From the NCBI RefSeq assembly GCF_945859705.1, contig NC_079135.1, forward strand, positions 80,670,253 through 80,734,252: a stretch of DNA of 64,000 bases. Direction: 5' to 3'. This document shows positions 11,480-23,300 of this stretch, piece after piece. A program made the position numbers and the translations under genes. The stretch's first letter is position 1; the number at the start of each line of letters is the position of its first letter. The DNA comes from Episyrphus balteatus. Lineage: Eukaryota; Arthropoda; Insecta; Diptera; Syrphidae. The notes under the pieces were generated by a model. It worked only from the letters and a program-made list of their open reading frames with translations, was not told the DNA's origin and did no database searches.

Positions 11480-13139
11480 ATAACTTATTACTCGCTAGTG
11501 TAACCCCGCCGTTTGTGGATGAAACATTTCGGTTCGCATCAGTTGCGTACTAGGCTTAAAAGTTAATCATATAATGCTTCTTCCATTTTATGTGGTTTAT
11601 AAAACAGATTATTTAAGTTTGACTGTAGGGCCCAAATAAACAATCCAGCACTGCAAATTATAGGTAGAGATAGAAGATTCTTCAAACATATTTCCGATGT
11701 TCCAGACACCCACTAACAATCACAAACCTATACCATAAAACACAACTCATATCACATTCGCACATAAAATATATACGTCATATCGTCATATAGGTGAAAA
11801 GGGAAATAATATGTGAGCCAGATACACGATATTGTCGTGAGAACACAGAGGATGATTTTATGTTTACCCTGGATTAAATGAGAATGAATATTGTATGCGA
11901 TTTGCAAATTGTCTTCATTGTTCTCGTTAATGTGAAATTAGTATTATTAGGTACCTATACTCGTACTTCTCGTACTCTCTCATATAGCTACTACTTGTAT
12001 GTTGTGTGTATTTTGAATATAGGTACATATTAGGTTTTTGAATTATTATCCGTATCCGTAAACATGATGTCATATTTGTACATTGTAAATTGTCCGAGAA
12101 CTTTTGAATTTTCGGTTTATTCTCAGTGGTCTACTAATTACAAAATCCCACACCATCATATGAGTGGATGGGCCTAAAACGTGCACCATATTAAATTCTA
12201 ATTTATATTCACGCAACGGAGAATTAGATTTTGGAAAGCGTTTTTTTTTTTTTTTAATTTTTATTTTGTGAATGTGGTGTGAAAGGGTTAAATGGGGAGG
12301 ATGTTATGGGGGGTTGTAGGTACAGTAATTAGGAAACATTTTCATCCTCAAATCAAATACATATGTCAGAGGGGGCCCCCACAAAGATATGAAGCTCGAG
12401 TATACAATATTTGAGGGAGAAGAAATTATGGTATTTTTTTTTAGGTATGGAAAGGTTAGAGAGTTAGTTTTGGGAACTTATAAACTTTACAATATGATGG
12501 TAATTTCAGCCAAATAATGTGTAGTTAAGGAGGTGTACTTAAATATTCATAAAAGTTATTGTCGTTTGGACAGTTTTATGAAGCAAATGAGGATGAAATC
12601 TAGTTAAGTTCATGTTAAATATTTAAAGCTTGCAATACTAGATACTGGATATGTGTATCTAAGTCATCATTTTTAGTGTTAAGTGAACAATGCTGTTTTA
12701 GTTTTTTCTTCAAAATAGCGTTAAATCTGAGATAATCAGTTTTGTGTGTTGATTTTACAGATACGTCCGTTGATTTACTAGCTTTGCCTGTTGATTTGCA
12801 GGATTCATTCGTTAATTTTCCCGTTCATCCAAGTTAATTTGTCAGGTTCACCTATTCTTTTGCCAGGTTCGCTTTTTGATTTGCCGTTCTTCGATCAGAA
12901 CCAAGCACATATGAACCTAGGAGGAATAATAGTTAATGTTAGAAACAGGCTTATTGCATAAGCCAATACTTTCATTTTTTGTGTAAAATATAAGACTGTG
13001 ATTATTTTAAATTGTAAAGTTATAAAATCACATTACGAATAGTACTACTAATCGTTTGTGAAAAAGTCACAATCTTTAGCAAAACGGATTGCTGAATTAA
13101 CCGGAGAAACCGAAATAAGAGAATCCATAATCCTCCAAC
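11480..13139. other. Non-coding interval with a degenerate short tandem repeat
   Basis: No open frame of protein-like character is seen. At 12765-12895 a loosely repeated phrase of about 20-24 bp (GTTGATTT, GTTAATTT and TTTGCCAGG variants) suggests a decayed minisatellite. A poly-T run lies near 12240. Confidence 0.4.
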
Positions 13140-13668
13140 TATCGGTCGATTGTCCTAACGTCCCTTCTTTCCAAGATCTTGAAAACGCTAATTAATTTTA
13201 TTTGTTTATGAAATACTCGTATCTTGAGGAAAGAAAGGTTTTTATTGCCCGCCAGAATGGCCTTCGTATAGCAATAGATCAAATGGTGATGGTATATCTC
13301 ACCAAACAGTGGAACTAATCTTTAGCCGTGTTTTATTGGTTCTCAGTATTTTACCGAGTAAACATTTTATTCTGTAAACAACAAGAAACGATTACTTTTA
13401 TTTATTATTAACATAACACCGAACTGTACGGATTGTACTCTAACCTAGCCAAGAGAGTAAAGGTGGAGTTCTTGAGATGGGTAGGTGCTGTGGAGCACAT
13501 GGAAAACAATGCTCCGGGCCGAAAGTTTTCGACTCCAACCCAGAAGGACAGCGCAGTTGTGAAAGATCTTGTCTAAGGTTACGCACTCAAGTGGAAGAAG
13601 AACTCAATCAGTTTGGCATGCGAAACTGGAAGCATTGGTTTATTAAGTTCATACCGAGAATGGAAAAT
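13140..13668 (+). pseudogene. Decayed LINE reverse-transcriptase remnant, plus strand
   Basis: The conceptual translation, shifting frames, resembles the end of a LINE ORF2. It contains LRWVGAVEHMENN near 13468-13505, then in another frame PKVFDSNPEGQRS and EEELNQFGMRNWKHW up to about 13640. This matches the widespread 'LRW-GHV-RM ... PEG-R--GRP' tail of insect LINEs. Upstream, 13190-13310 translates to YLEERKVFIARQNGLR, similar to the LS-QNGFR region of the RT. Frameshifts and missing blocks show a dead copy. Confidence 0.6.
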
Positions 13669-13838
13669 TTCTCGGTTTCCTCGATGCAAGTGCCACTCAT
13701 TAGTGTAGGGCATAAGGAGAAAGTTTCGTTTTAATGTTAGTAAGAAGCATTGCATTTTTCAAGCAATGCATTTTATACGATTTCTTATTCTCCATTGGAA
13801 AATTCTGTCAAGGTCAGAATTAAATGAGTTAATTATAT

Positions 13839-14057
13839 TTATACGTCGAAATTCCACAACCAAAGGACATGGTTGTGAATTCTCAAATGTGTATGAAAAA
13901 CCGAGGGTTCTATCATTAGCGAAACAGTTAAATGGACAGACACGAGATCATTAATAAAAATTAAGAAATGTGAAAAAACGGAGCCTTGTGGCACTAACTT
14001 AGGGTAACCAACACAATAGATGTGGTAGTTATAATCCTTTGCGGATTTGGGCCTCAA
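13839..14057 (-). pseudogene. Decayed reverse-transcriptase fragment, minus strand
   Basis: A minus-strand open stretch contains VPQGSVFSHFLIFINDL, a damaged form of the LINE motif B block (PQGSVLGPLLF...INDL). No YxDD block follows in frame. It lies in opposite orientation to the neighbouring remnant, so these are two independent fragments. Confidence 0.55.
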
Positions 14058-14160
14058 TCAACAAGCTTTTCCAGCCATCTCTTTCCTTTTCCTATCCTTC
14101 CACCACCGGTGAAATATTTCCTGTCTCGCTTAATGTTATAGTTTTTTTTCAGATAAAATA

Positions 14161-14758
14161 CACTAGCCCAAAAAATTAAGGGAACAAAAAAAAATTATGA
14201 CTTTTTTTAGTGATTTTTGATAAGCTGTATCTCAGTAAAAAATGATCGCATCATGACAAATCAAAAAGCATGTGAAAGCTACATTCTTCTAGTTTTAGTT
14301 TAAATGAAATTTTCATATGTATCCTTAAATTTTCTGTGGAATGATCCGTTGTTGAGATATTGATAGTCAAAGTCAAAAGTATGGTTTTTGGTTCGAGGAC
14401 TCATATTGTAGTATAAAAAAAATCGTAGAAGCCTAAAACAAAAAGAATCTTGAAGCCAAATAAATAGCCTTTCTAAAAATTATTATCATTTTATTACAAA
14501 AAATTTTCCAAATTTTTTATGAGAAAAGTAAAAACAAAACAAAATTTGAAAATGTGGGTTTTTGAACCGTTCCAGTGATTAACCTATTTTACCGTTAGAA
14601 ATAAAATATTTAGTCATAAAATCCTAAAACTAAGAAAATGTAACTTTCACATGCTTTTTGATTTGTCATGATGCGATCATTTTTTACTGAGATACAGCTT
14701 ATCGAAAATCACTAAAAAAAGTCATAATTTTTTTTTCCCTTAATTTTTTGGGCTAGTG
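14161..14758. mobile_element. 598-bp TIR element with TA duplication (Tc1/mariner-type MITE)
   Basis: It is bounded by TA at 14159-14160 and 14759-14760. The termini are inverted, CACTAGCCCAAAAAATTAAG at the left with its complement at the right. The inverted arms extend about 150 bp and include AGCTGTATCTCAGTAAAAAA and GATCGCATCATGACAAATCA. There is no transposase, so this is a non-autonomous element. Confidence 0.85.
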
Positions 14759-14951
14759 TAGCTTGTTCCTTCCCGAAACAATTCAAATTTACTACTCGTG
14801 CTTATGGGAATTCTCATCAGTTTACCGTTGAGCCCAACGTTTTGTTCATAGTACCAAATATGTATAACTTTAACCTCTGCATAACGGCACATTTAATAGC
14901 CCATTAGTACCTACCTACACATTTTGCCCCAGTCAATATAATTTTTATTTT

Positions 14952-15107
14952 TTACCATGAGTTTGTAATTGAACAACAAAATTGCATTGTTGCATAAGTA
15001 ATCATGAATAATAAAAATAAGACCGCTTTGAAATATCGTTTCCAGTTAACTTCAACACTAAAACTGTCATCTTCATCATCATATTTCTTAGGTCTTTTTT
15101 TTGCCAT
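14952..15107 (-). CDS. Candidate small membrane protein, 51 codons
   Basis: From the ATG at 15107 a 51-codon frame reads MAKKRPKKYDDEDDSFS, then SVEVNWKRYFK, then a hydrophobic stretch (AVLFLLFMITYA, residues ~33-44), ending SITNSW. A charged, lysine- and acid-rich head followed by one membrane-length helix is typical of genuine small tail-anchored or single-pass proteins. An AATAAA follows the stop immediately. I do not recognise the family. It could also be one exon of a spliced gene or a chance frame; no flanking splice partners were found. Confidence 0.35.
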   Translation of the reverse strand: MAKKRPKKYDDEDDSFSVEVNWKRYFKAVLFLLFMITYATMQFCCSITNSW

Positions 15108-16295
15108 ATCAATTTCATTTATCTTCTCAATCCTTTCACTCACTCTCAATTTTTTTTTAACCGAGACGTTTCTTCAAGTAGTTCACTTTAAAAACAAACA
15201 TTAGATTTTTTTTGAGAATGTAAATTCATTACACCTGTACAACCTTAAAACACCCTAATAAATTTGAAAACATCAACTTGATAATTATGTTTCCGGAAAC
15301 ATCCCTTAATATTTCAAGCGTAATGGTTTTGTGTTATACTAAGCTGATCACATGGCACAAAGTAGAAATTAAACATGAATCATGCAATAATTATTCATTC
15401 GGTAACTTATTTCAACAATTTCTGAAAACCCTTTTAAAGGTTTTGGCAATGGCAATGGCAATAGCAATATAGCGAGCATAGAGGATAAGACAACTTTATT
15501 CAAAATAATAGGGGTTGGTATAAAGTCTAAGCAGATGACGTACTCGTCCGTCCAAGCCTATTATTTCATCCGCGCGTTTGAACCTTAAAGCAACAACGTT
15601 ATCTGTAATAACAACTAAGGGAGTCAAGTCCTTGAATGAGATGCATTAGAGTCTTATAAATATTTAATATTTTTCTTGCCATTCGAAATAGGAATGAGCT
15701 GTCAGATAATGGTGCACAGTATTCTTAGATTTTGTTTCGTTTGATTTTTTTTTTATTTTGTTTTGTATTTTCGTTAATATATCTTAACTTTTTGCTCTCT
15801 TCTTTGTAGGTAAATATTACCTAAGAGAAAAATAAGGATATTTTAAGTGATTAACTGGATTATCCGGAAGCTTTGTTCAACCTTCTTTATAGTTGCTATT
15901 ACTCGTACAATATAGCACTATGGAAGACGGAAAGGCTTTGGTTTAAATCAAGAGAAATTTTATTTGAAAGTTTGAGTAGATAGGTTATAGGGATACGTAT
16001 ACGGTGTACATTGTACAATGTCTTTTTATAAAGTCAACCAAGCATTTATACTGGTAGCGCGATTCGATTGGAACATTGAAAATTAAGTTGAATTTGTTAT
16101 CTTTTTGTCATTATGAGAAACAACAAACAAAGGAAAAGATGGTGTACGGTGGGAATATTTATTTTCCAGGATATAATAAAAGACATTATCTCATTTTTCA
16201 TATTCTAAACAGGGTATAACACTGTATTACAAAAGATGTTGTAAGCTTTTTTGAACATACCTAACAGAATACTTCATTTTTTTCAATATGTTGTG
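15108..16295. other. AT-rich non-coding interval
   Basis: Short open frames here (for example 15278-15472) are low-complexity or end in a TGGCAA microsatellite near 15447-15466. No gene or structured element was recognised. Confidence 0.5.
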
Positions 16296-16547
16296 GGCAC
16301 AAAGCCAAAACCACGAATCTGCGAAATTGTAGTTTTGAGAAAACTGATTTCAAAGTTAAGAAAACTTATGCTATGCTAGTTTATGGAAACTCGTGCAATG
16401 GACATTAATAGTTTAGGGTGCTAGGCAATGGATAGAGAATTGGGGTCGACGCGACCTAGTGAAAAGAAGAGCCGATAACAAGTAGTTAAATGAAGCATTA
16501 AAGTGAAAATGTACAAAAATGCAGGTTCGTGGTTTTGGCTTTGTGCC
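16296..16547. mobile_element. 252-bp MITE with GGCACAAAGCC termini
   Basis: The left terminus GGCACAAAGCCAAAACCACG and the right terminus (reverse-complemented) agree over about 26 bp through AA-CTGC. The flanks ATATGTTGTG and TATATGTAGG suggest an imperfect ~8-bp duplication, which would fit hAT. The interior is non-coding. Confidence 0.75.
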
Positions 16548-16747
16548 TATATGTAGGTTCCCCCAAAAACTGGATCTAAATATTCGACTCGTTAGGAGAA
16601 ATTATACTTTGACATTTTTATTGATGAACGTTGATTTCCCAACAGAATGATATTTAATTGAATGTCTTTTATTTAATTCACAGCGCATCTGAAAAAAGAT
16701 TATAATCTTCAAGCAACTCTTTTTTAGGGATCTTTTTTCGGTGATAT

Positions 16748-16800
16748 TCAGGGCCGTAGTTACAGCTAGGGCCCCCAAAAAATTGATTATTAAAAATTTT
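16748..16800 (+). mobile_element. hAT-like terminus (fragment)
   Basis: The sequence CAGGGCCGTAGTTACAGC followed by GGGCCCCC has the CAGGG-type start and GGGCCC-rich subterminus of hAT elements. No matching second end was found. Confidence 0.4.
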
Positions 16801-17068
16801 CGAATAACAATTTTTTGTGCATGCGTCTTTGAGATAGTTTTTTGTTTCTGTGTATCTAGACCAACGAAACGAATGTTTAAGCAATTAAGTAAACATTATA
16901 CAGACCAACCATTTTATTATATTTGCAATTATAAAAGTGGAACATGTTTTTATAAATAAAAGGACGGACTAACGAAGTGCTTTTTTGATGAGTTGGCAGA
17001 AGTAAGTAAGCAAGAATATCAAATTTGGAATCGTATTAGTTGAATGCTAATTTGTAGTGGTACAGAAT
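16801..17068. other. Non-coding flank of the 11-bp array
   Basis: The sequence is AT-rich with no recognisable feature before the array begins. Confidence 0.5.
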
Positions 17069-17340
17069 CGTCCCATACGTCCAAACGCGTCCAAAACGCG
17101 CCCAAAACGCGTCCTAATCGCGTCTTAATCGCGTCCAAAACGCGTCCTAAACGAGTCCAAAACGCATCCAAAACACGTCCTAATCTCGTCCAAAATGCGT
17201 CCTAATAGCTTCCAAAATGCGTCCAAAACGCGTCCTAATCGCGTCCAAAATGCGTCCTAAACGCGTCCGAAACGCGTCCAAAACGAGTCCAAAACGGGTC
17301 CAAAACGCGTCCAAAATGCGTCCAAAACGCGTCCTAATCC
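17069..17340. repeat. 11-bp array, sub-type 1 (GCGTCCAAAAC / GCGTCCTAATC)
   Basis: Tandem 11-mers alternate between GCGTCCAAAAC and GCGTCCTAATC, with variants such as GAGTCC and GCATCC. The unit length equals that of the adjoining 12-kb array and both units share a GTCC core, but the junction at about 17340 is out of register. This may be a diverged ancestral edge. Confidence 0.85.
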
Positions 17341-20300
17341 CGAAAATGTCCCGACGATGTCCCGAAGATCTCCCGAGCATGTCCCAAGCATGTCCCAAGC
17401 ATGTCCCGAGCATGTCCCTAGCATGTCCCCAGCATGTCCCAAGCATGTCCCGAAGATGTCCCGAGCATGTCCCGAAGATGTCCCGAGCATGTCCCGAGTG
17501 TGTCCCGAAGATGTCCCGAGTATGTCCCGAAGATGTCTCGAGCATGTCCCGAGCATGTCCCGAAGATGTCCCGAGCATGTCCCGAGCATGTCCCGAAGAT
17601 GTCCCGAGTATGTCCCGAAGATGTCCCGAGCATGTCCCGAAGATGTCCCGAAGATATCCCGAGCATGTCCCGAAGATGTCCCGAGCATGTCCCGAGCATG
17701 TCCCGAAGATGCCCCCAAGATGTCCCGAAGATGTCCCGAGCATGTCCCGAGCATGTCCGAAGCATGTCCCGAGCATGTCCTGAGCATGTCCCGAAGATGT
17801 CTCGAGTATGTCCCGAAGATGTCCCGAGCATGTCCCGAGCATGTCCCGAAGATGTCCCGAAGATGTCCCGAAGATGTCCCGAGCATGTCCCGAGCATGTC
17901 CCGAAGATGTCCCGAGCATGTCCCGAGCATGTCCCTCATGTCCCGAGCATGTCCCGAAGATGTCCCGAGCATGTCCCGAAGATGTCCCGAGCATGTCCCG
18001 AAGATGTCCTGAAGATGTCCCGAGTATGTCCCGAAGATGTCCCGAGCATGTCCCGAAGATGTCCCGAAGATGTCCCGAGCATGTCCCGAAGATGTCCCGA
18101 AGATGTCCCGAAGATGTCCCGAGCATGTCCCGAAGATGTCCCGAGCATGTCCCGAGCATGTCCCGAGCATGTCCCGAAGATGTCCTGAAGATGTCCCGAG
18201 TATGTCCCGAAGATGTCCCGAGCATGTCCCGAAGATGTCCCCAAGATGTCCCGAGCATGTCCCGAAGATGTCCCGAGCATGTCCCGAGCATGTCCCGAAG
18301 ATGTCCCGAAGATGTCCCAAAGATGTCCCGAAGATGTCCCGAAGATGTCCCAAAGATGTCCCGAGCATGTCCCGAAGATGTCCCGAGCATGTCCCGAGCA
18401 TGTCCCGAAGATGTCCCGAGCATGTCCCGAGCATGTCCCGAAGATGTCCCGAGCATGTCCCGCAGATGTCCCCAAGATGTCCCGAGCATGTCCCGAAGAT
18501 GTCCCCAAGATGCCCCGAGCATGTCCCGAAGATGTCCCGAGCATGTCCCGAGCATGTCCCGAAGATGTCCCGAAGATGTCCCAAAGATGTCCCGAAGATG
18601 TCCCGAAGATGTCCCCAAGATGTCCCGAGCATGTCCCGAAGATGTCCCGAGCATGTCCCGAGCATGTCCCGAAGATGTCCCGAGCATGTCCCGAAGATGT
18701 CCCCAAGATGTCCCGAGCATGTCCCGAAGATGTCCCGAGCATGTCCCGAGCATGTCCCGAAGATGTCCCGAAGATGTCCCAAAGATGTCCCGAAGATGTC
18801 CCGAAGATGTCCCAAAGATGTCCCGAGCATGTCCCGAGCATGTCCCGAAGATGTCCCGAAGATGTCCCAAAGATGTCCCGAAGATGTCCCGAAGATGTCC
18901 CAAAGATGTCCCGAAGATGTCCCGAAGATGTCCCGAAGATGTCCCGAAGATGTCCCGAAGATGTCCCGAAGATGTCCCGAAGATGTCCCGAAGACGTCCC
19001 GAGCATGTCCCGAGCATGTCCCGAAGATGTCCCGAGCATGTCCCGAAGATGTCCCGAAGATGTCTCGAAGATGTCCCGAGCATGTCCCGAGCATGTCCCG
19101 AAGATGTCCCGAGCATGTCCCGAAGATGTCCCGAAGATGTCCCGAAGATCTCCCGAAGATGTCAGGAAGATGTCCCGAAGATGTCCCGAGCATGTCCCAA
19201 AGATGTCCCGAGCATGTCCCGAGCATGTCCCGAAGATGTCCCGAGCATGTCCCGAAGATGTCCCGAGCATGTCCCGAAGATGTCCCGAAGATGTCCCCTG
19301 CATGTTCCGAGCATGTCCCGAGCATGTCCCGAGCATTTCCCGAAGATGTCCCGAGCACGTCCCGAGCATGTCCCGAAAATGTCCCGAAGATGTCCCGAGC
19401 ATGTCCCGAAGATGTCCCGAAGATGTCTCGAAGATGTCCCGAGCATGTCCCGAGCATGTCCCGAAGATGTCCCGAGCATGTCCCGAAGATGTCCCGAGCT
19501 TGTCCCGAAGATGTCCCGAGCATGTCCCGAAGATGTCCCGAGCATGTCCCGAGCATGTCCCGAAGATGTCCCGAGCATGTCATGAAGATGTCCCGAAGAT
19601 GTCTCGAAGATGTCCCGAGCATGTCCCGAAGATGTCCCGAAGATGTCTCGAAGATGTCCCGAGCATGTCCCGAAGATGTCCCGAAGATGTCCCGAAGATG
19701 TCCCAAAGATGTCCCGAAGATGTCCCGAAGATGTCCCAAAGATGTCCCGAGCATGTCCCGAGCATGTCCCGAAGATGTCCCGAAGATGTCCCAAAGATGT
19801 CCCGAAGATGTCCCGAAGATGTCCCAAAGATGTCCCGAAGATGTCCCGAAGATGTCCCGAAGATGTCCCGAAGATGTCCCGAAGATGTCCCGAAGATGTC
19901 CCGAAGATGTCCCGAAGACGTCCCGAGCATGTCCCGAGCTTGTCCCGAAGATGTCCCGAGCATGTCCCGAAGATGTCCCGAAGATGTCCCGAAGATCTCC
20001 CGAAGATGTCAGGAAGATGTCCCGAAGATGTCCCGAGCATGTCCCAAAGATGTCCCGAGCATGTCCCGAGCATGTCCCGAAGATGTCCCGAAGATGTCCC
20101 GAGCATGTCCCGAGCATGTCCCGAAGATGTCCCGAGCATGTCCCGAAGATGTCCCGAAGATGTCTCGAAGATGTCCCGAGCATGTCCCGAAGATGTCCCG
20201 AAGATGTCTCGAAGATGTCCCGAGCATGTCCCGAGCATGTCCCGAAGATGTCCCGAGCATGTCCCGAAGATGTCCCGAGCATGTCCCGAAGATGTCCCGA

Positions 20301-23300
20301 GCATGTCCCGAAGATGTCCCGAGCATGTCCCGAGCATGTCCCGAAGATGTCCCGAGCATGTCATGAAGATGTCCCGAAGATGTCTCGAAGATGTCCCGAG
20401 CATGTCCCGAGCATGTCCCGAAGATGTCCCGAGCATGTCCCGAAGATGTCCCGAGCATGTCCCGAAGATGTCCCGAGCATGTCCCGAAGATGTCCCGAGC
20501 ATGTCCCGAAGATGTCCCCTGCATGTTCCGAGCATGTCCCGAGCATGTCCCGAGCATTTCCCGAAGATGTCCCGAGCACGTCCCGAGCATGTCCCGAAAA
20601 TGTCCCGAAGATGTCCCGAAGATGTCCCGAAGATGTCCCGAAGATGTCCCGAAGATGTCCCGAAGATGTCCCGAAGATGTCAAGAAGATGTTCCGAGCAT
20701 GTCCCGAGCATGTCCCGAAGATGTCCCGAGCATGTCCCGAAGATGTCCCGAAGATGTCTCGAAGATGTCCCGAGCATGTCCCGAAGATGTCCCGAGCATG
20801 TCCCGAAGATGTCCCGAGCATGTCCCGAAGATGTCCCGAGCATGTCCCGAAGATGTCCCGAGCATGTCCCGAAGATGTCCCGAGCATGTCCCGAGCATGT
20901 CCCGAAGATGTCCCGAGCATGTCATGAAGATGTCCCGAAGATGTCTCGAAGATGTCCCGAGCATGTCCCGAGCATGTCCCGAAGATGTCCCGAGCATGTC
21001 CCGAAGATGTCCCGAGCATGTCCCGAAGATGTCCCGAGCATGTCCCGAAGATGTCCCCTGCATGTTCCGAGCATGTCCCGAGCATGTCCCGAGCATTTCC
21101 CGAAGATGTCCCGAGCACGTCCCGAGCATGTCCCGAAAATGTCCCGAAGATGTCCCGAAGATGTCCCGAAGATGTCCCGAAGATGTCCCGAAGATGTCCC
21201 GAAGATGTCCCGAAGATGTCCCGAAGATGTCAAGAAGATGTCCCGAGCATGTCCCGAGCATGTCCCGAAGATGTCCCGAGCATGTCATGAGAATGTCCCG
21301 AAGATGTCTCGAAGATGTCCCGAGCATGTCCCGAGCATGTCCCGAAGATGTCCCGAGCATGTCCCGAAGATGTCCCGAGCATGTCCCGAAGATGTCACGA
21401 GCATGTCCCGAAGATGTCCCGAGCATGTCCCGAAGATGTCCCCTGCATGTTCCGAGCATGTCCCGAGCATGTCCCGAGCATTTCCCGAAGATGTCCCGAG
21501 CACGTCCCGAGCATGTCCCGAAAATGTCCCGAAGATGTCCCGAAGATGTCCCGAAGATGTCCCGAAGATGTCCCGAAGATGTCCCGAAGATGTCCCGAAG
21601 ATGTCAAGAAGATGTTCCGAGCATGTCCCGAGCATGTCCCGAAGATGTCCCGAGCATGTCCCGAAGATGTCCCGAAGATGTCTCGAAGATGTCCCGAGCA
21701 TGTCCCGAAGATGTCCCGAGCATGTCCCGAAGATGTCCCGGGCATGTCCCGAAGATGTCCCGAAGATGTCCCGAAGATGTCCCGAAGATGTCAGGAAGAT
21801 GTCCCGAAGATGTCCCGAAGATGTCCCGAAGATGTCCCGAAGATGTCCCGAAGATGTCCCGAAGATGTCCCGAAGATGTCCCGAAGATGTCCCGAAGATG
21901 TCCCGAAGATGTCCCGAAGATGTCAGGAAGATGTCCCGAAGATGTCCCGAAGATGTCCCGAAGATGTCCCGAAGATGTCCCGAAGATGTCCCGAAGATGT
22001 CCCGAAGATGTCCCGAAGATGTCCCGAAGATGTTCCGAGCATGTCCCGAACATGTCCCGAAGATGTCCCGAGCATGTCCCGAAGATGTAACGAAGATGTC
22101 TCGAACATGTCCCGAGCATGTCCCGAGCATGTCCCGAGCATGTCCCGAGCATGTCCCGAAGATGTCCCGAGCATGTCCCGAAGATGTCCCGAGCATGTCC
22201 CGAAGATGTCCCGAGCATGTCCCGAGCATGTCCCGAAGATGTCCCGAGCATGTCCCGAGCATGTCCCGAAGATGTCCCGAGCATGTCCCAAAGATGTCCC
22301 GAAGATGTCCCGAAGATGTCCCGAAGATGTCCCGAGCATGTCCCGAAAATGTCCCGAAGATGTCCCGAGCATGTCCCGAAGATGTCCCGAGCATGTCTTG
22401 ATCATGTCCTGAGCATGTCCCTAGCATGTCCCGAGCATGTCCGGAAGATGTCCCGAGCATGTTCCGAGCATGTCCCGAAGATGTCCCGAATATGTCCCGA
22501 GCATGTCCTGAGCATGTCCCGAAGATGTCCCGAATATGTCCCGAAGTATCTCCCGAAGATGTCCCGAAGATGTCCCATAGATGTCCCGAAGATGTCCCGA
22601 GCATGTCCCGAAGATGTCCCGAGCATGTCCCGAAGATGTCCCGAGCATGTCCCGAAGATGTCCCGAGCATGTCCCAAAGATGTCCCGAGCATGTCCCGAG
22701 CATGTCCCGAAGATGTCCCGAAGATGTCCCGAAGATGTCCCGAAGATGTCCCGAAGATGTCCCGAGCATGTCCTGAAGATGTCCCGAGCATGTCCCGAAG
22801 ATGTCCCGAGCATGTCCCGAAGATGTCCCGAGCATGTCCCGAGCATGTCCCGAAGATGTCCCGAGCATGTCAAGAAGATGTCCCGAGCATGTCCCGAAGA
22901 TGTCCCGAGCATGTCCCGAAGATGTCCCGAGCATGTCCCGAAGATGTCCCGAGCATGTCCCGAAGATGTCCCGAGCATGTCCCGAAGATGTCCCGAAGAT
23001 GTCCCGAAGTTGTCCCGAGCATGTCCCGAAGATGTCCCGAGCATGTCCCGAGTATGTCCCGAGTATGTCCCGAAGATGTCCCGAGCATGTCCCGAAGATG
23101 TCCCGAGCATGTCTTGAGCATGTCCCGAGCATGTCCCGAGTATGTCCCGAAGATGTCCCGAGCATGTCCCGAAGATGTCCCGAGCATGTCCCGAAGATGT
23201 CCCGAATATGTCCCGAAGTATCTCCCGAAGATGTCCCGAAGATGTCCCGAAGATGTCCCGAAGATGTCCGAGCATGTTCCGAGCATGTCCCGAGCATGTC

